Notes under the pieces: generated by a model
What the model was told of the DNA's origin: nothing
Database searches by the model: none
What the model saw: only the letters and a program-made list of their open reading frames with translations
Part shown: positions 1 through 5,869 of the stretch, piece by piece
Layout of the letters: each line of letters starts with the position of its first letter
Position numbering within the stretch: the first letter of the stretch is position 1
From: CAYVBN01 sp964538565
GTDB taxonomy: Bacteria > Pseudomonadota > Alphaproteobacteria > Rhizobiales > Xanthobacteraceae
Direction: 5' to 3'
Assembly (NCBI GenBank): GCA_964538565.1
Contig: CAZIGW010000334.1
Coordinates: 1 to 6,810, forward strand
DNA: 6,810 nt
Program-made: the position numbers and the translations under genes

Positions 1-291
<291 letters not shown>

Positions 292-332
292 GGGCTGCGG
301 GCCACCGACAATCGTCCGAGACGCAAACACGG

Positions 333-352
333 CGGCGGGCCCCGGCCCGCCG
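333..352 (+). terminator. GC-rich hairpin after rpoD, possible terminator
   Basis: A near-perfect palindrome has arms CGGCGGGCC and GGCCCGCCG around a 2-nt centre, so the practical stem is about 8 bp with a 4-nt loop. It begins 42 nt after the rpoD stop. The following bases (TTCGCGCATTTC) contain short T runs but no proper U-tract, so it may be a weak intrinsic terminator or only a transcript-end hairpin. Confidence 0.5.
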
Positions 353-398
353 TTCGCGCATTTCGGCAGCCATGCGGGCCGAGTCCATACGTCACCAG

Positions 399-427
399 AT
401 GACAAAGGGCCGCTTGTTCTCTATAGC
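399..427 (+). promoter_or_regulatory. Candidate sigma-70 promoter for the ester cyclase gene
   Basis: ATGACA at 399-404 matches TTGACA at 5 of 6 positions. After a 17-nt spacer, TATAGC at 422-427 matches TATAAT at 4 of 6. Transcription would start near 434, giving a leader of about 40 nt before the ATG at 475. The site lies between the rpoD hairpin and the next gene, where a promoter is expected. It was read by eye only. Confidence 0.45.
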
Positions 428-460
428 GTCTCGCCCGTCAGCACGTTTTCATGCCATTTT

Positions 461-464
461 GGAG
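461..464 (+). promoter_or_regulatory. Ribosome binding site that sets the ester cyclase start
   Basis: GGAG at 461-464 is 10 nt before the ATG at 475. The alternative in-frame ATG at 451 lies upstream of this motif and has no purine-rich element before it. The site therefore favours 475. Confidence 0.5.
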
Positions 465-474
465 ACGGGGTGCC

Positions 475-912
475 ATGAACATCGCCGCGCGAACCCTCGG
501 AAATGACGAACAGACGCTCTCCGCCAACAAGGCGCTCGTGCGCGCGCACTACGACGCGGTGACCAATTCCTGCGATCCCGATGCCATCCGGCGGCAAATC
601 ACCGACGATTTCTATGATCATGCGGTCGGCAAGCACTATACGGCGGACGAACTCGTCGCCCATTCGCGCGGCCTGCACGCGACTTTCGCGAAGCTCAGCG
701 CCACGGTCGAGGACATGATCGCGGAAGGCGACCGGGTTGCCGCGCGCGTGACCTGGCGCGGCGTGCACGCGGGTCCCTGGCGCGGCATCGAGCCGACCGG
801 CAAACAGGTCGCCTTCACCGGCATGACCTGGTGGCGCATCCGCGACGGCCGCATCGCCGAGCGCTGGGCCGAGGTCGATTTCGCGGCGCTTGAAGCGCAG
901 CTCAGAAGCTGA
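475..912 (+). CDS. SnoaL-like ester cyclase / NTF2-fold protein
   Basis: A 145-residue protein of the SnoaL-like polyketide cyclase (ester cyclase) family, which has a small cone-shaped NTF2-like fold. The N-terminal helix (NKALVRAHYDAV, 18-29) is typical. So is the core: EGDRVAARVTWRGVHAG (84-100), PTGKQVAFTG (107-116) and the C-terminal DGRIAERWAEVD (124-135). Asp135 lies where SnoaL enzymes carry the acid/base aspartate. Known members cyclise polyketide esters, but most bacterial homologues have no assigned substrate, and no polyketide synthase is present here. The length is normal for the family. The start at 475 is preferred over 451 because of the GGAG upstream. The gene has its own candidate promoter and converges with the ABM-fold gene (30 nt between stops). 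The family call is firm; the substrate is unknown. Confidence 0.88.
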   Translation: MNIAARTLGNDEQTLSANKALVRAHYDAVTNSCDPDAIRRQITDDFYDHAVGKHYTADELVAHSRGLHATFAKLSATVEDMIAEGDRVAARVTWRGVHAGPWRGIEPTGKQVAFTGMTWWRIRDGRIAERWAEVDFAALEAQLRS

Positions 913-942
913 GAAATTTCCCAACGCCGCGCGTCCCGTCTC

Positions 943-1254
943 CTACGCCACCTTCGCGGCCATCACGTCGACGCGGTGAATCTTCGGCGGCTCCGACAAC
1001 AGCTCTCCGGCCTTCGCCATCAGCGAGGCCGCGACGCGGCCGTTGAGGTGCGCCTGGCGTCCCGCATCGTCCGCGAACGTGTCGAAAATGCCGAACCGCG
1101 AGGGCCCGAGCCGTAGCGCATACCACGTGACCGTCGCCGGCTCGCTTTGAACGATGTCGAGCCCGCCGCGCAGGAACTGCTCGACGTCCGATTCCTTGCC
1201 CGGCTTGGCATTGAGCTCGACCCACAACGCCACTTTGACCGAATTGCCTGCCAT
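943..1254 (-). CDS. Antibiotic biosynthesis monooxygenase (ABM)-fold protein
   Basis: A 103-residue single-domain protein with the dimeric alpha/beta-barrel (ferredoxin-like) ABM fold. An opening strand (SVKVALWVELNAKPGKE, 5-21) is followed by a helix (VEQFLRGGLDIVQ, 24-36). A central strand (TVTWYALRLG, 41-50) leads into FGIFDTFADDAGRQAHLNG (54-72), where the aromatic strand and the AHL motif are characteristic. Members include quinone-forming monooxygenases and heme-degrading enzymes, but many small ones have no known reaction, and no substrate can be named here. The frame is open 40 codons further upstream. ATG at 1254 is preferred because AGAGGAG sits 7 nt before it and homology begins there; the upstream extension is arginine-rich and featureless. 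It is the last of the minus-strand genes, 179 nt beyond the membrane protein, so co-transcription is uncertain. Confidence 0.85.
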   Translation of the reverse strand: MAGNSVKVALWVELNAKPGKESDVEQFLRGGLDIVQSEPATVTWYALRLGPSRFGIFDTFADDAGRQAHLNGRVAASLMAKAGELLSEPPKIHRVDVMAAKVA

Positions 1255-1261
1255 CGTGCGT

Positions 1262-1268
1262 CTCCTCT
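1262..1268 (-). promoter_or_regulatory. Ribosome binding site of the ABM-fold gene
   Basis: The minus strand reads AGAGGAG here, 7 nt before the ATG at 1254. This is the best Shine-Dalgarno sequence among the minus-strand genes, and it rules out the longer ORF start at 1374. Confidence 0.65.
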
Positions 1269-1302
1269 GCGAAGAGCCGGCATGTTCGGACGGCACCCTT
1301 GA

Positions 1303-1315
1303 GGCGGCAACCGCC
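1303..1315. repeat. Small inverted repeat upstream of the ABM-fold gene
   Basis: GGCGG-CAA-CCGCC forms a 5-bp perfect inverted repeat with a 3-nt loop. It lies about 50 nt upstream of the ABM-fold start, in the 179-nt gap after the membrane protein gene. It could be a weak hairpin or operator, but such short GC repeats occur by chance at this base composition. No convincing promoter was seen in the gap. Confidence 0.25.
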
Positions 1316-1433
1316 GTGGCGAACACGTGGGAACACAAATCGGAGAGCGGCGGGCCGCGCACGCACCACCGCATGAGAATTCCCTTGCGTCAGAGGGTGT
1401 GAACCTGTGGGGTGTTGCCGCCCGGCGCCGCGC

Positions 1434-1709
1434 TCAGCGCTCCTTGCCGATCGCCATGATGGCCGTGCCCATGGCGGCGCTCGCAAACGAGATGACGAAG
1501 CCGAAGACGAGCAGCGCGAGCGCGACGGTGGGTGAGCGATCCTCGAAGATCAGGTCGCGCAACCCACCGGGGTTGATGAGGAGCAGGCCGCCGACCGCCA
1601 GGAAGGCGACGACGACACCGCCCGCGAGGTTGACGGCGAGCAGCCGCAACAGCGGGCGTTCGGACAAGGGCGCCAGCGGCAGATGCGGACAGGGCAATCG
1701 CAACGGCAT
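1434..1709 (-). CDS. Small two-helix inner-membrane protein, function unknown
   Basis: A 91-residue protein with two clear hydrophobic segments, about 22-45 (core NLAGGVVVAFLAVGGLLLI) and 62-87 (core VALALLVFGFVISFASAAMG). A short charged loop (GLRDLIFEDRSPT) joins them, and the protein ends in KER. The N-terminus (RLPCPHLPLAPLSERPLLR) is rich in proline and holds a CPH motif. I recall similar small proteins in Bradyrhizobium-type genomes, always as hypothetical, and no function can be given. The frame is open up to base 1874 inside the neighbouring gene. ATG 1709 is chosen because everything upstream is arginine/proline-rich and overlaps that gene. The ribosome binding site is weak (GGTAGG about 9 nt before). 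It lies 88 nt after the CoxL-like gene, beyond a strong hairpin, so it may need its own promoter. Confidence 0.75.
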   Translation of the reverse strand: MPLRLPCPHLPLAPLSERPLLRLLAVNLAGGVVVAFLAVGGLLLINPGGLRDLIFEDRSPTVALALLVFGFVISFASAAMGTAIMAIGKER

Positions 1710-1749
1710 GCGGGCAAGCCTACCAGGGGGTCGAACCGCGCGCGGCGCT

Positions 1750-1802
1750 CCTGACGGCAAACGCGCCGCGGCGGCGGCGCGTTCCGGCCGCGAACCGTCA
1801 GG
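1750..1802 (-). terminator. Nested hairpin at the end of the CoxL-like gene, probable terminator
   Basis: A perfect 10-bp inverted repeat (1760-1769 and 1774-1783; plus-strand arms AACGCGCCGC and GCGGCGCGTT) has a 4-nt loop and starts 14 nt past the stop codon. On the minus strand the stem ends in TTT, a short U-run. It is enclosed by a second perfect 8-bp inverted repeat, CCTGACGG (1750-1757) and CCGTCAGG (1795-1802), whose right arm contains the TGA stop codon. The inner hairpin is a good intrinsic-terminator candidate despite the short U-tract. Confidence 0.55.
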
Positions 1803-4137
1803 CCGCAACCCCGCCCTTCGCCAGCGCCGCCCACACGCGCTGCGGGGTCGCCGGCATGTCGAGCGCCTGGACACCGTGCGCGCGCAGCGCGTCGAGCAGG
1901 GCCGCGACGATCGCCGGCGGCGCGCCGGTGGCGCCCGCTTCGCCCGCGCCCTTGACGCCGAGCGGGTTGGTGGCGGCGAGCACTTCGACGAATTCCGACT
2001 CGATCTCCGGCACGTCGCTCGCGCGCGGCATCGCGTAGTCCTGCAGGCTGCCGGTCACGAGCTGGCCGTCGGCGTCATAGACGACAAGTTCCATCAGCGC
2101 CTGGCCGAGCCCCTGCGCGACGCCGCCCTGGATCTGGCCCTCGCACAGGAGCGGATTGAGCACGCGGCCGACGTCGTCGACCGCGGTGTAGCGCACGACC
2201 TCCACGGTGCCGGTTTCGGGATCGACCTCGACCTCGCACACGTGGCAGCCGTTCGGATAGTTCGGCGGCTCGCTCGCGAACGTGCCGGCGGCGGAAAGGC
2301 CGAGCTCGAACTGGGGCGGCAGATGCGCCGGGCGATAGAACGCCTTGGCGACATCGGTCAGCGCGATCGAACGGTCGGTGCCGGCGACACGGAAACGGCC
2401 GGCCTCGAACTCGAGGTCGGTCGCCGCCGCCTCGAGCAGATGCGCCGCCATCGGCTTCGCCTTCTCGACGATGGCGTCGGCCGCGCGCTTCAACGCGTTG
2501 CCGCCCACCATCATGCTGCGCGAGCCGTAGGTGCCGCGCCCGAACGGCACCTCGTCGGTGTCGCCCTGCACGAATCGGATCGAGTCGAAGGGAATGCCGA
2601 GCCACTCGGCGACCATCTGCGCGTAGGTGGTGGCGTGGCCCTGGCCGTGCGAATGGGTGCCGGCGACGATCGTCGCCGTGCCGCCGGGATCGAAACGGAT
2701 CTCCATTCGGTCGTTGAACACCGAGGCTTCTTCCAGAAAATAGGCGAGCCCGCGTCCGCGCAGCTTGCCGTTCTTCCTGGAGGCGGCGGCGCGCCCGGCA
2801 AAGCCCTTCCAGTCGGCGCGCGCGAGACATGCGTCCATCACGCGGGCGAAATCGCCGCTGTCGTAGACGCAGCCGGTCGGGGTCTTGTACGGCATCTTGG
2901 CCTTGGGGATGAAATTGCGCCGGCGCAGCGTGATCGAATCGATGCCGGTGACGACGGCGGCCTGCTCGATCAGCCGCTCGATCAGATAGGCGGCCTCCGG
3001 GCGGCCGGCACCCCGATAAGGCGCGAGCGGCGCGGTGTTGGTCAGCACGGCTTTCGAGACGACGTGCGCCGCCGGGATGTCGTACACGCCGGGAATGAGC
3101 TTCAACGAGAACAGCGAGGTGGCGACCGCCGCGCCGATCACGTGCGAGCCGACGTTGTGCAGCGCCTCGGCGCGCACCGCGAGAATCCTGCCGTCGCCGT
3201 CGAGCGCGAGCTCGCCGCGCACCACCTGGTCGCGCCCGTGCGAATCCCCGAGCAGCGATTCGGCGCGCGTCCCGGTCCATTTCACCGGCCGGCCGCAGCG
3301 ACGCGAGGCCCACAGCACCAGCGCGTCCTCCGGATAGGCGCCGAACTTCATGCCGAAGCCGCCGCCGACGTCGGGCGAGATGACCCGCAGGCTCGTCTCG
3401 GGGACACGCAGCACCGCGCGGGCGATGGCGCTGCGCGTGCCGTGCGGGTTCTGCGTGGTGGAGTAGAGCGTGTAGGCGCCGTTGTCGTAGGAGCCGAGCG
3501 CGGCGCGCGGCTCGATCGAATTGGCGGTGATGCGGTTGTTGACGAGCGTGAGGGAGACCACGTGGCGCGCCGTCGCGAACGCGGCGTCGGTCGCCGCCTT
3601 GTCGCCGAAGGCGAGCGTGAACGAGACGTTGCCCGGGCATTCGTCCCAGATCGCCGGCGCACCGGGCTTCACCGCGTCCTCGACGCGCACGACCGCCGGC
3701 AAAGGCTCGTACTCGACCTCGACCAGATCGGCGGCGTCGCGCGCCTGCGCGAGGGTTTCGGCCACCACGAAGGCGACGCGGTCGCCGACCGCGCGCACCT
3801 TGTCGAGCGCGAGGATCGGCCGCAGCGTGCGGTAGCCTTTCGGCCCGCCCATGTCCTCCGGCATCACCGGGGCGAGGCTGCCGAGCCGGTCGGCCTCGAC
3901 GTCGGCGCCGGTGAGGACGCACAGCACGCCCGGGGCGGCTGAGGCCCTCGCGGTATCGACGCGCCGGATGCGCGCATGCGCGTGCGGCGACATGACCACG
4001 ACGCCGTGGCACTGGCGCGGCAGTTCGAGGTCGTCGACATAGCGGCCGTGGCCGGTGACGAAGCGGCGGTCCTCGCTGCGGCGGACCGGCTGGCCGATGC
4101 CGAACTTGCTGAGAGAAGCGGATGGTGCGTCGTTCAC
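1798..4137 (-). CDS. Xanthine dehydrogenase-family molybdopterin-binding large subunit (CoxL-like, form II)
   Basis: A 779-residue catalytic subunit of a molybdenum hydroxylase, of normal length for the CoxL/XdhB family. It begins with the a/b-hammerhead domain (IGQPVRRSEDRRFVTGHGRY, 14-33). Cofactor motifs follow: GGGFGMK (258-264), PYRGAGRPE (373-381), GTHSHGQGHATTYAQ (493-507), QGDTDEVPFGRGTYGSRS (524-541) and GVKGAGEAGA (727-736), where Glu733 is the expected catalytic base. The YRGAGR loop is that of form II enzymes. True CO dehydrogenases have AYxCSFR, so CO oxidation is not supported and the substrate is unknown. Such subunits normally work with a 2Fe-2S and an FAD subunit; neither is adjacent here. 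The start codon is GTG at 4137. It is needed to include the conserved N-terminus, and only a weak AGAGA precedes it. A strong hairpin follows the stop. Confidence 0.93.
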   Translation of the reverse strand: MNDAPSASLSKFGIGQPVRRSEDRRFVTGHGRYVDDLELPRQCHGVVVMSPHAHARIRRVDTARASAAPGVLCVLTGADVEADRLGSLAPVMPEDMGGPKGYRTLRPILALDKVRAVGDRVAFVVAETLAQARDAADLVEVEYEPLPAVVRVEDAVKPGAPAIWDECPGNVSFTLAFGDKAATDAAFATARHVVSLTLVNNRITANSIEPRAALGSYDNGAYTLYSTTQNPHGTRSAIARAVLRVPETSLRVISPDVGGGFGMKFGAYPEDALVLWASRRCGRPVKWTGTRAESLLGDSHGRDQVVRGELALDGDGRILAVRAEALHNVGSHVIGAAVATSLFSLKLIPGVYDIPAAHVVSKAVLTNTAPLAPYRGAGRPEAAYLIERLIEQAAVVTGIDSITLRRRNFIPKAKMPYKTPTGCVYDSGDFARVMDACLARADWKGFAGRAAASRKNGKLRGRGLAYFLEEASVFNDRMEIRFDPGGTATIVAGTHSHGQGHATTYAQMVAEWLGIPFDSIRFVQGDTDEVPFGRGTYGSRSMMVGGNALKRAADAIVEKAKPMAAHLLEAAATDLEFEAGRFRVAGTDRSIALTDVAKAFYRPAHLPPQFELGLSAAGTFASEPPNYPNGCHVCEVEVDPETGTVEVVRYTAVDDVGRVLNPLLCEGQIQGGVAQGLGQALMELVVYDADGQLVTGSLQDYAMPRASDVPEIESEFVEVLAATNPLGVKGAGEAGATGAPPAIVAALLDALRAHGVQALDMPATPQRVWAALAKGGVAA

Positions 4138-4224
4138 GTCAATTCTCTGGCTGTTACGGGGCTGTGGAGGCTCGCGGCATTTGAGCGGCGGCGCGTGGCC
4201 GGCGCAAGGCGCAGACGGGACGCG

Positions 4225-4245
4225 CCGCCGACAATTGAACGGCGG
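4225..4245 (-). repeat. Inverted repeat just after the DUF952 stop
   Basis: CCGCCG (4225-4230) and CGGCGG (4240-4245) are perfect 6-bp arms around a 9-nt loop that contains CAATTG. The repeat starts 3 nt past the DUF952 stop, in the 111-nt gap before the CoxL-like gene. There is no U-run behind it on the minus strand, so it is at best a weak terminator or attenuating hairpin. Confidence 0.35.
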
Positions 4246-4248
4246 TGC

Positions 4249-4596
4249 TCACGGCCCGAGGTCGGGCAGGACCGGGCGGCCGTCCGCGTCGGCCGGCAGC
4301 GGCTTCACCCACCGCACGGCGGCGAGCGGCAAGGGGCCGTAGAGGTGCGGGAACAGCGCCCCGCCGCGCGAGGGCTCCCACCTGAGGGCCGGCCCGAGCG
4401 CGTCGGCCGCGACGGCGACGATGAGGAGATTCTCCTGGCCGGCAAAGTGCCTGATCGCCGTCTCGGCGACCTGGTCGGCGGCCGAGAAGTGAATGTAGCC
4501 GTCGGCGAGATCGACTGGCGCGCCGTGAAAGACGCCGGCGCGCTCGGCCTCGTTCCAGAGCGCGGCTTCGCAGATCTTGTAGATGAGCCCCACCAT
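4249..4596 (-). CDS. DUF952 family protein
   Basis: A 115-residue protein with the full set of DUF952 signatures: IYKICEAALW (5-14), DGYIHFSAADQVAET (32-46), HFAGQ (50-54), LRWEPSRGGALFPHLYG (71-87) and LPL (89-91). The length is typical for the family. The reaction is unknown. I recall that DUF952 has been grouped by structure with the ADP-ribosyltransferase (ART) fold, which would fit a role in NAD or nucleic-acid chemistry, but this is not shown by the sequence alone. The ATG at 4596 lies 15 nt after the helicase stop, with no clear Shine-Dalgarno sequence between. The pair is probably co-transcribed and perhaps translated by re-initiation. Confidence 0.9.
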   Translation of the reverse strand: MVGLIYKICEAALWNEAERAGVFHGAPVDLADGYIHFSAADQVAETAIRHFAGQENLLIVAVAADALGPALRWEPSRGGALFPHLYGPLPLAAVRWVKPLPADADGRPVLPDLGP

Positions 4597-4611
4597 GCGC
4601 GTCGAAGCCGA

Positions 4612-5721
4612 TCAGACGACGAGCGTCAGGCGTTTCGCCGCGCGCGTGATGCCGGTGTAGAGCCAGCGCTCGCGGCTGTCCGGAAAGGCGAAGGATTCGT
4701 CGAACAGCACGACGTCGTCCCATTGCGATCCCTGCGCCTTGTGCACGGTGAGCACGTAGCCGAAGTCGAACTCGTCGTAGCGCTTGCGCTGTGGCCAGTC
4801 GATCCCTTCGATCGCGCCAGTAAAGCACTCCGGCCGCACCGAGACCTTCACCGGGCGCGCGCCCGTCTCCTCGTCGGGAGTGAGTCGCATGGTGACGATC
4901 TTCGATCTCGCCACCGCCCGTTCCTTCACGAGCCACAGGCCGCCGTTGAACAGGCCCTTCTTGCGGTTGTTGCGCAGGCAGACGAGCTTGTCGCCGGCGG
5001 AGGGCAGCGGATCGGCAAAGCCGCGGCGTTCGCGCATGCGCGTGTTGTAGGCGCGCCGCGTCGCGTTGCGCCCGACCAGCACCTGGTCGGCGTCGAGCAC
5101 GCGCTGCGGATCGAGCTCGTCACGCCGCACGACTTCCGTTTCGCCGTAGCGACCCGGCTCCAGCCAGTTGCCGGCGCGCACCTCCATGGACAACCGCACG
5201 ATCGGGTCGTCGCAGGCCTGCCGGTGCACCTCGGTCAGCATGGCGTCGGGCTCGGCGTCGGTGAAGAAGCCGCCGCCCTGGATCGGCGGGAGCTGCGCCG
5301 GGTCGCCCAGCACCAGCAGCGGCACGCCGAACGACATCAGGTCGCGGCCGAGCTCGGCGTCGACCATCGAGCATTCGTCCACCACGATGAGCTTCGCCTT
5401 GGAGGCTGGCGCGTCGTCCCACAATTCGAAGTTCGGCGTCTCCTCGCCGCTCTCGCGCGCGCGGTAGATGATGCTGTGGATCGTCGCGGCGCCGGCGCAG
5501 CCCTTGGCGCGCATCACGTGCGCGGCCTTGCCGGTGAAGGCGGCGAACAGCACCTTGCCGTCGACCCCGTCGGCGATGTGGCGCGCGAGCGTCGTCTTGC
5601 CGGTGCCGGCATAGCCGAACAGGCGGAAGACCTGAGGGGTGCCGCCCCTGCCCGGTCCGGCCTTGAGCCAGCGGGCGACGGACTGCAGCGCGGCGTCCTG
5701 GTGAGGCGTGAAAACCGGCAT
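4612..5721 (-). CDS. Minimal SF1B DNA helicase, RecD/Dda-like ATPase
   Basis: A 369-residue superfamily 1 helicase with every core motif visible. These are Walker A FGYAGTGKTT (35-44), motif Ia FTGKAAHVM (62-70), TIHSI (80-84), Walker B VVDECSMV (113-120), motif III LGDPAQLPP (138-146) and EVHRQ (164-168). The C-terminal UvrD_C_2 half has TVHKAQGSQW (325-334, motif V) and WLYTGITRAAKRL (353-365, motif VI with the arginine finger). Relatives such as RecD2 and phage T4 Dda use ATP to move 5'-3' on single-stranded DNA. This one lacks the long N-terminal extension of RecD2 and is close to a bare two-domain motor. RecB and RecC are not in the window. The ATG at 5721 is just before the conserved FTPHQDAAL start, with no strong ribosome binding site. 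Its base composition resembles the neighbours. The family is certain; the cellular job is not. Confidence 0.92.
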   Translation of the reverse strand: MPVFTPHQDAALQSVARWLKAGPGRGGTPQVFRLFGYAGTGKTTLARHIADGVDGKVLFAAFTGKAAHVMRAKGCAGAATIHSIIYRARESGEETPNFELWDDAPASKAKLIVVDECSMVDAELGRDLMSFGVPLLVLGDPAQLPPIQGGGFFTDAEPDAMLTEVHRQACDDPIVRLSMEVRAGNWLEPGRYGETEVVRRDELDPQRVLDADQVLVGRNATRRAYNTRMRERRGFADPLPSAGDKLVCLRNNRKKGLFNGGLWLVKERAVARSKIVTMRLTPDEETGARPVKVSVRPECFTGAIEGIDWPQRKRYDEFDFGYVLTVHKAQGSQWDDVVLFDESFAFPDSRERWLYTGITRAAKRLTLVV

Positions 5722-5801
5722 GGGGACCGACGGGGTGGGGCGAATCCGACCTTACACTTAGCCTCTCGCGCGGTGATGCGCGACCCCGGCGCGCCGCACG
5801 G

Positions 5802-5830
5802 GTGACACGACCGGCCGCCGCTGCTAGGAA
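5802..5830 (+). promoter_or_regulatory. Weak candidate promoter for the amidohydrolase
   Basis: GTGACA (5802-5807) matches TTGACA at 5 of 6 positions. At a 17-nt spacing lies TAGGAA (5825-5830), only 3 of 6 to TATAAT. It sits in the 148-nt divergent gap between the helicase and the amidohydrolase. The leader would be about 35 nt. No comparable minus-strand promoter for the helicase was recognised in the same gap. Confidence 0.3.
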
Positions 5831-5856
5831 ACCGGCAAGAAACAACAGGTAAGGGC

Positions 5857-5864
5857 GGGAGGAG
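5857..5864 (+). promoter_or_regulatory. Strong ribosome binding site of the amidohydrolase
   Basis: GGGAGGAG ends 5 nt before the ATG at 5870 and fixes the start of the amidohydrolase. Confidence 0.75.
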
Positions 5865-5869
5865 CCACG

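Noticed and set aside
421..924. 167-codon minus-strand frame over the ester cyclase
   Set aside because: It is a mirror of the ester cyclase frame. The + strand protein has family motifs, a ribosome binding site and a promoter candidate; this one has none.
1327..3942. 871-codon open frame on the + strand
   Set aside because: It lies opposite the CoxL-like gene, which has full family motifs. Its translation is an Arg/Ala/Gly/His-rich string without domains, as expected for the complement of GC-rich codons.
2075..4012. 645-codon open frame on the - strand, out of frame with the CoxL-like gene
   Set aside because: The translation is almost entirely Arg/Ala/Gly/Pro, which is a frame-shifted reading of the real gene.
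1798..4137. CoxL of a carbon monoxide dehydrogenase
   Set aside because: The loop reads PYRGAGR instead of the AYxCSFR needed for the Mo-Cu CO-oxidising site, and the CoxM and CoxS genes are absent.
4154..4936. 260-codon minus-strand frame overlapping DUF952 and the helicase C-terminus
   Set aside because: It overlaps two well-supported genes in another frame and is an Arg-rich shadow without motifs.
3976..5805. 609-codon open frame on the + strand
   Set aside because: It runs antisense to the end of the CoxL-like gene, DUF952 and the helicase. Its low-complexity basic composition and lack of any recognisable motif mark it as a shadow.
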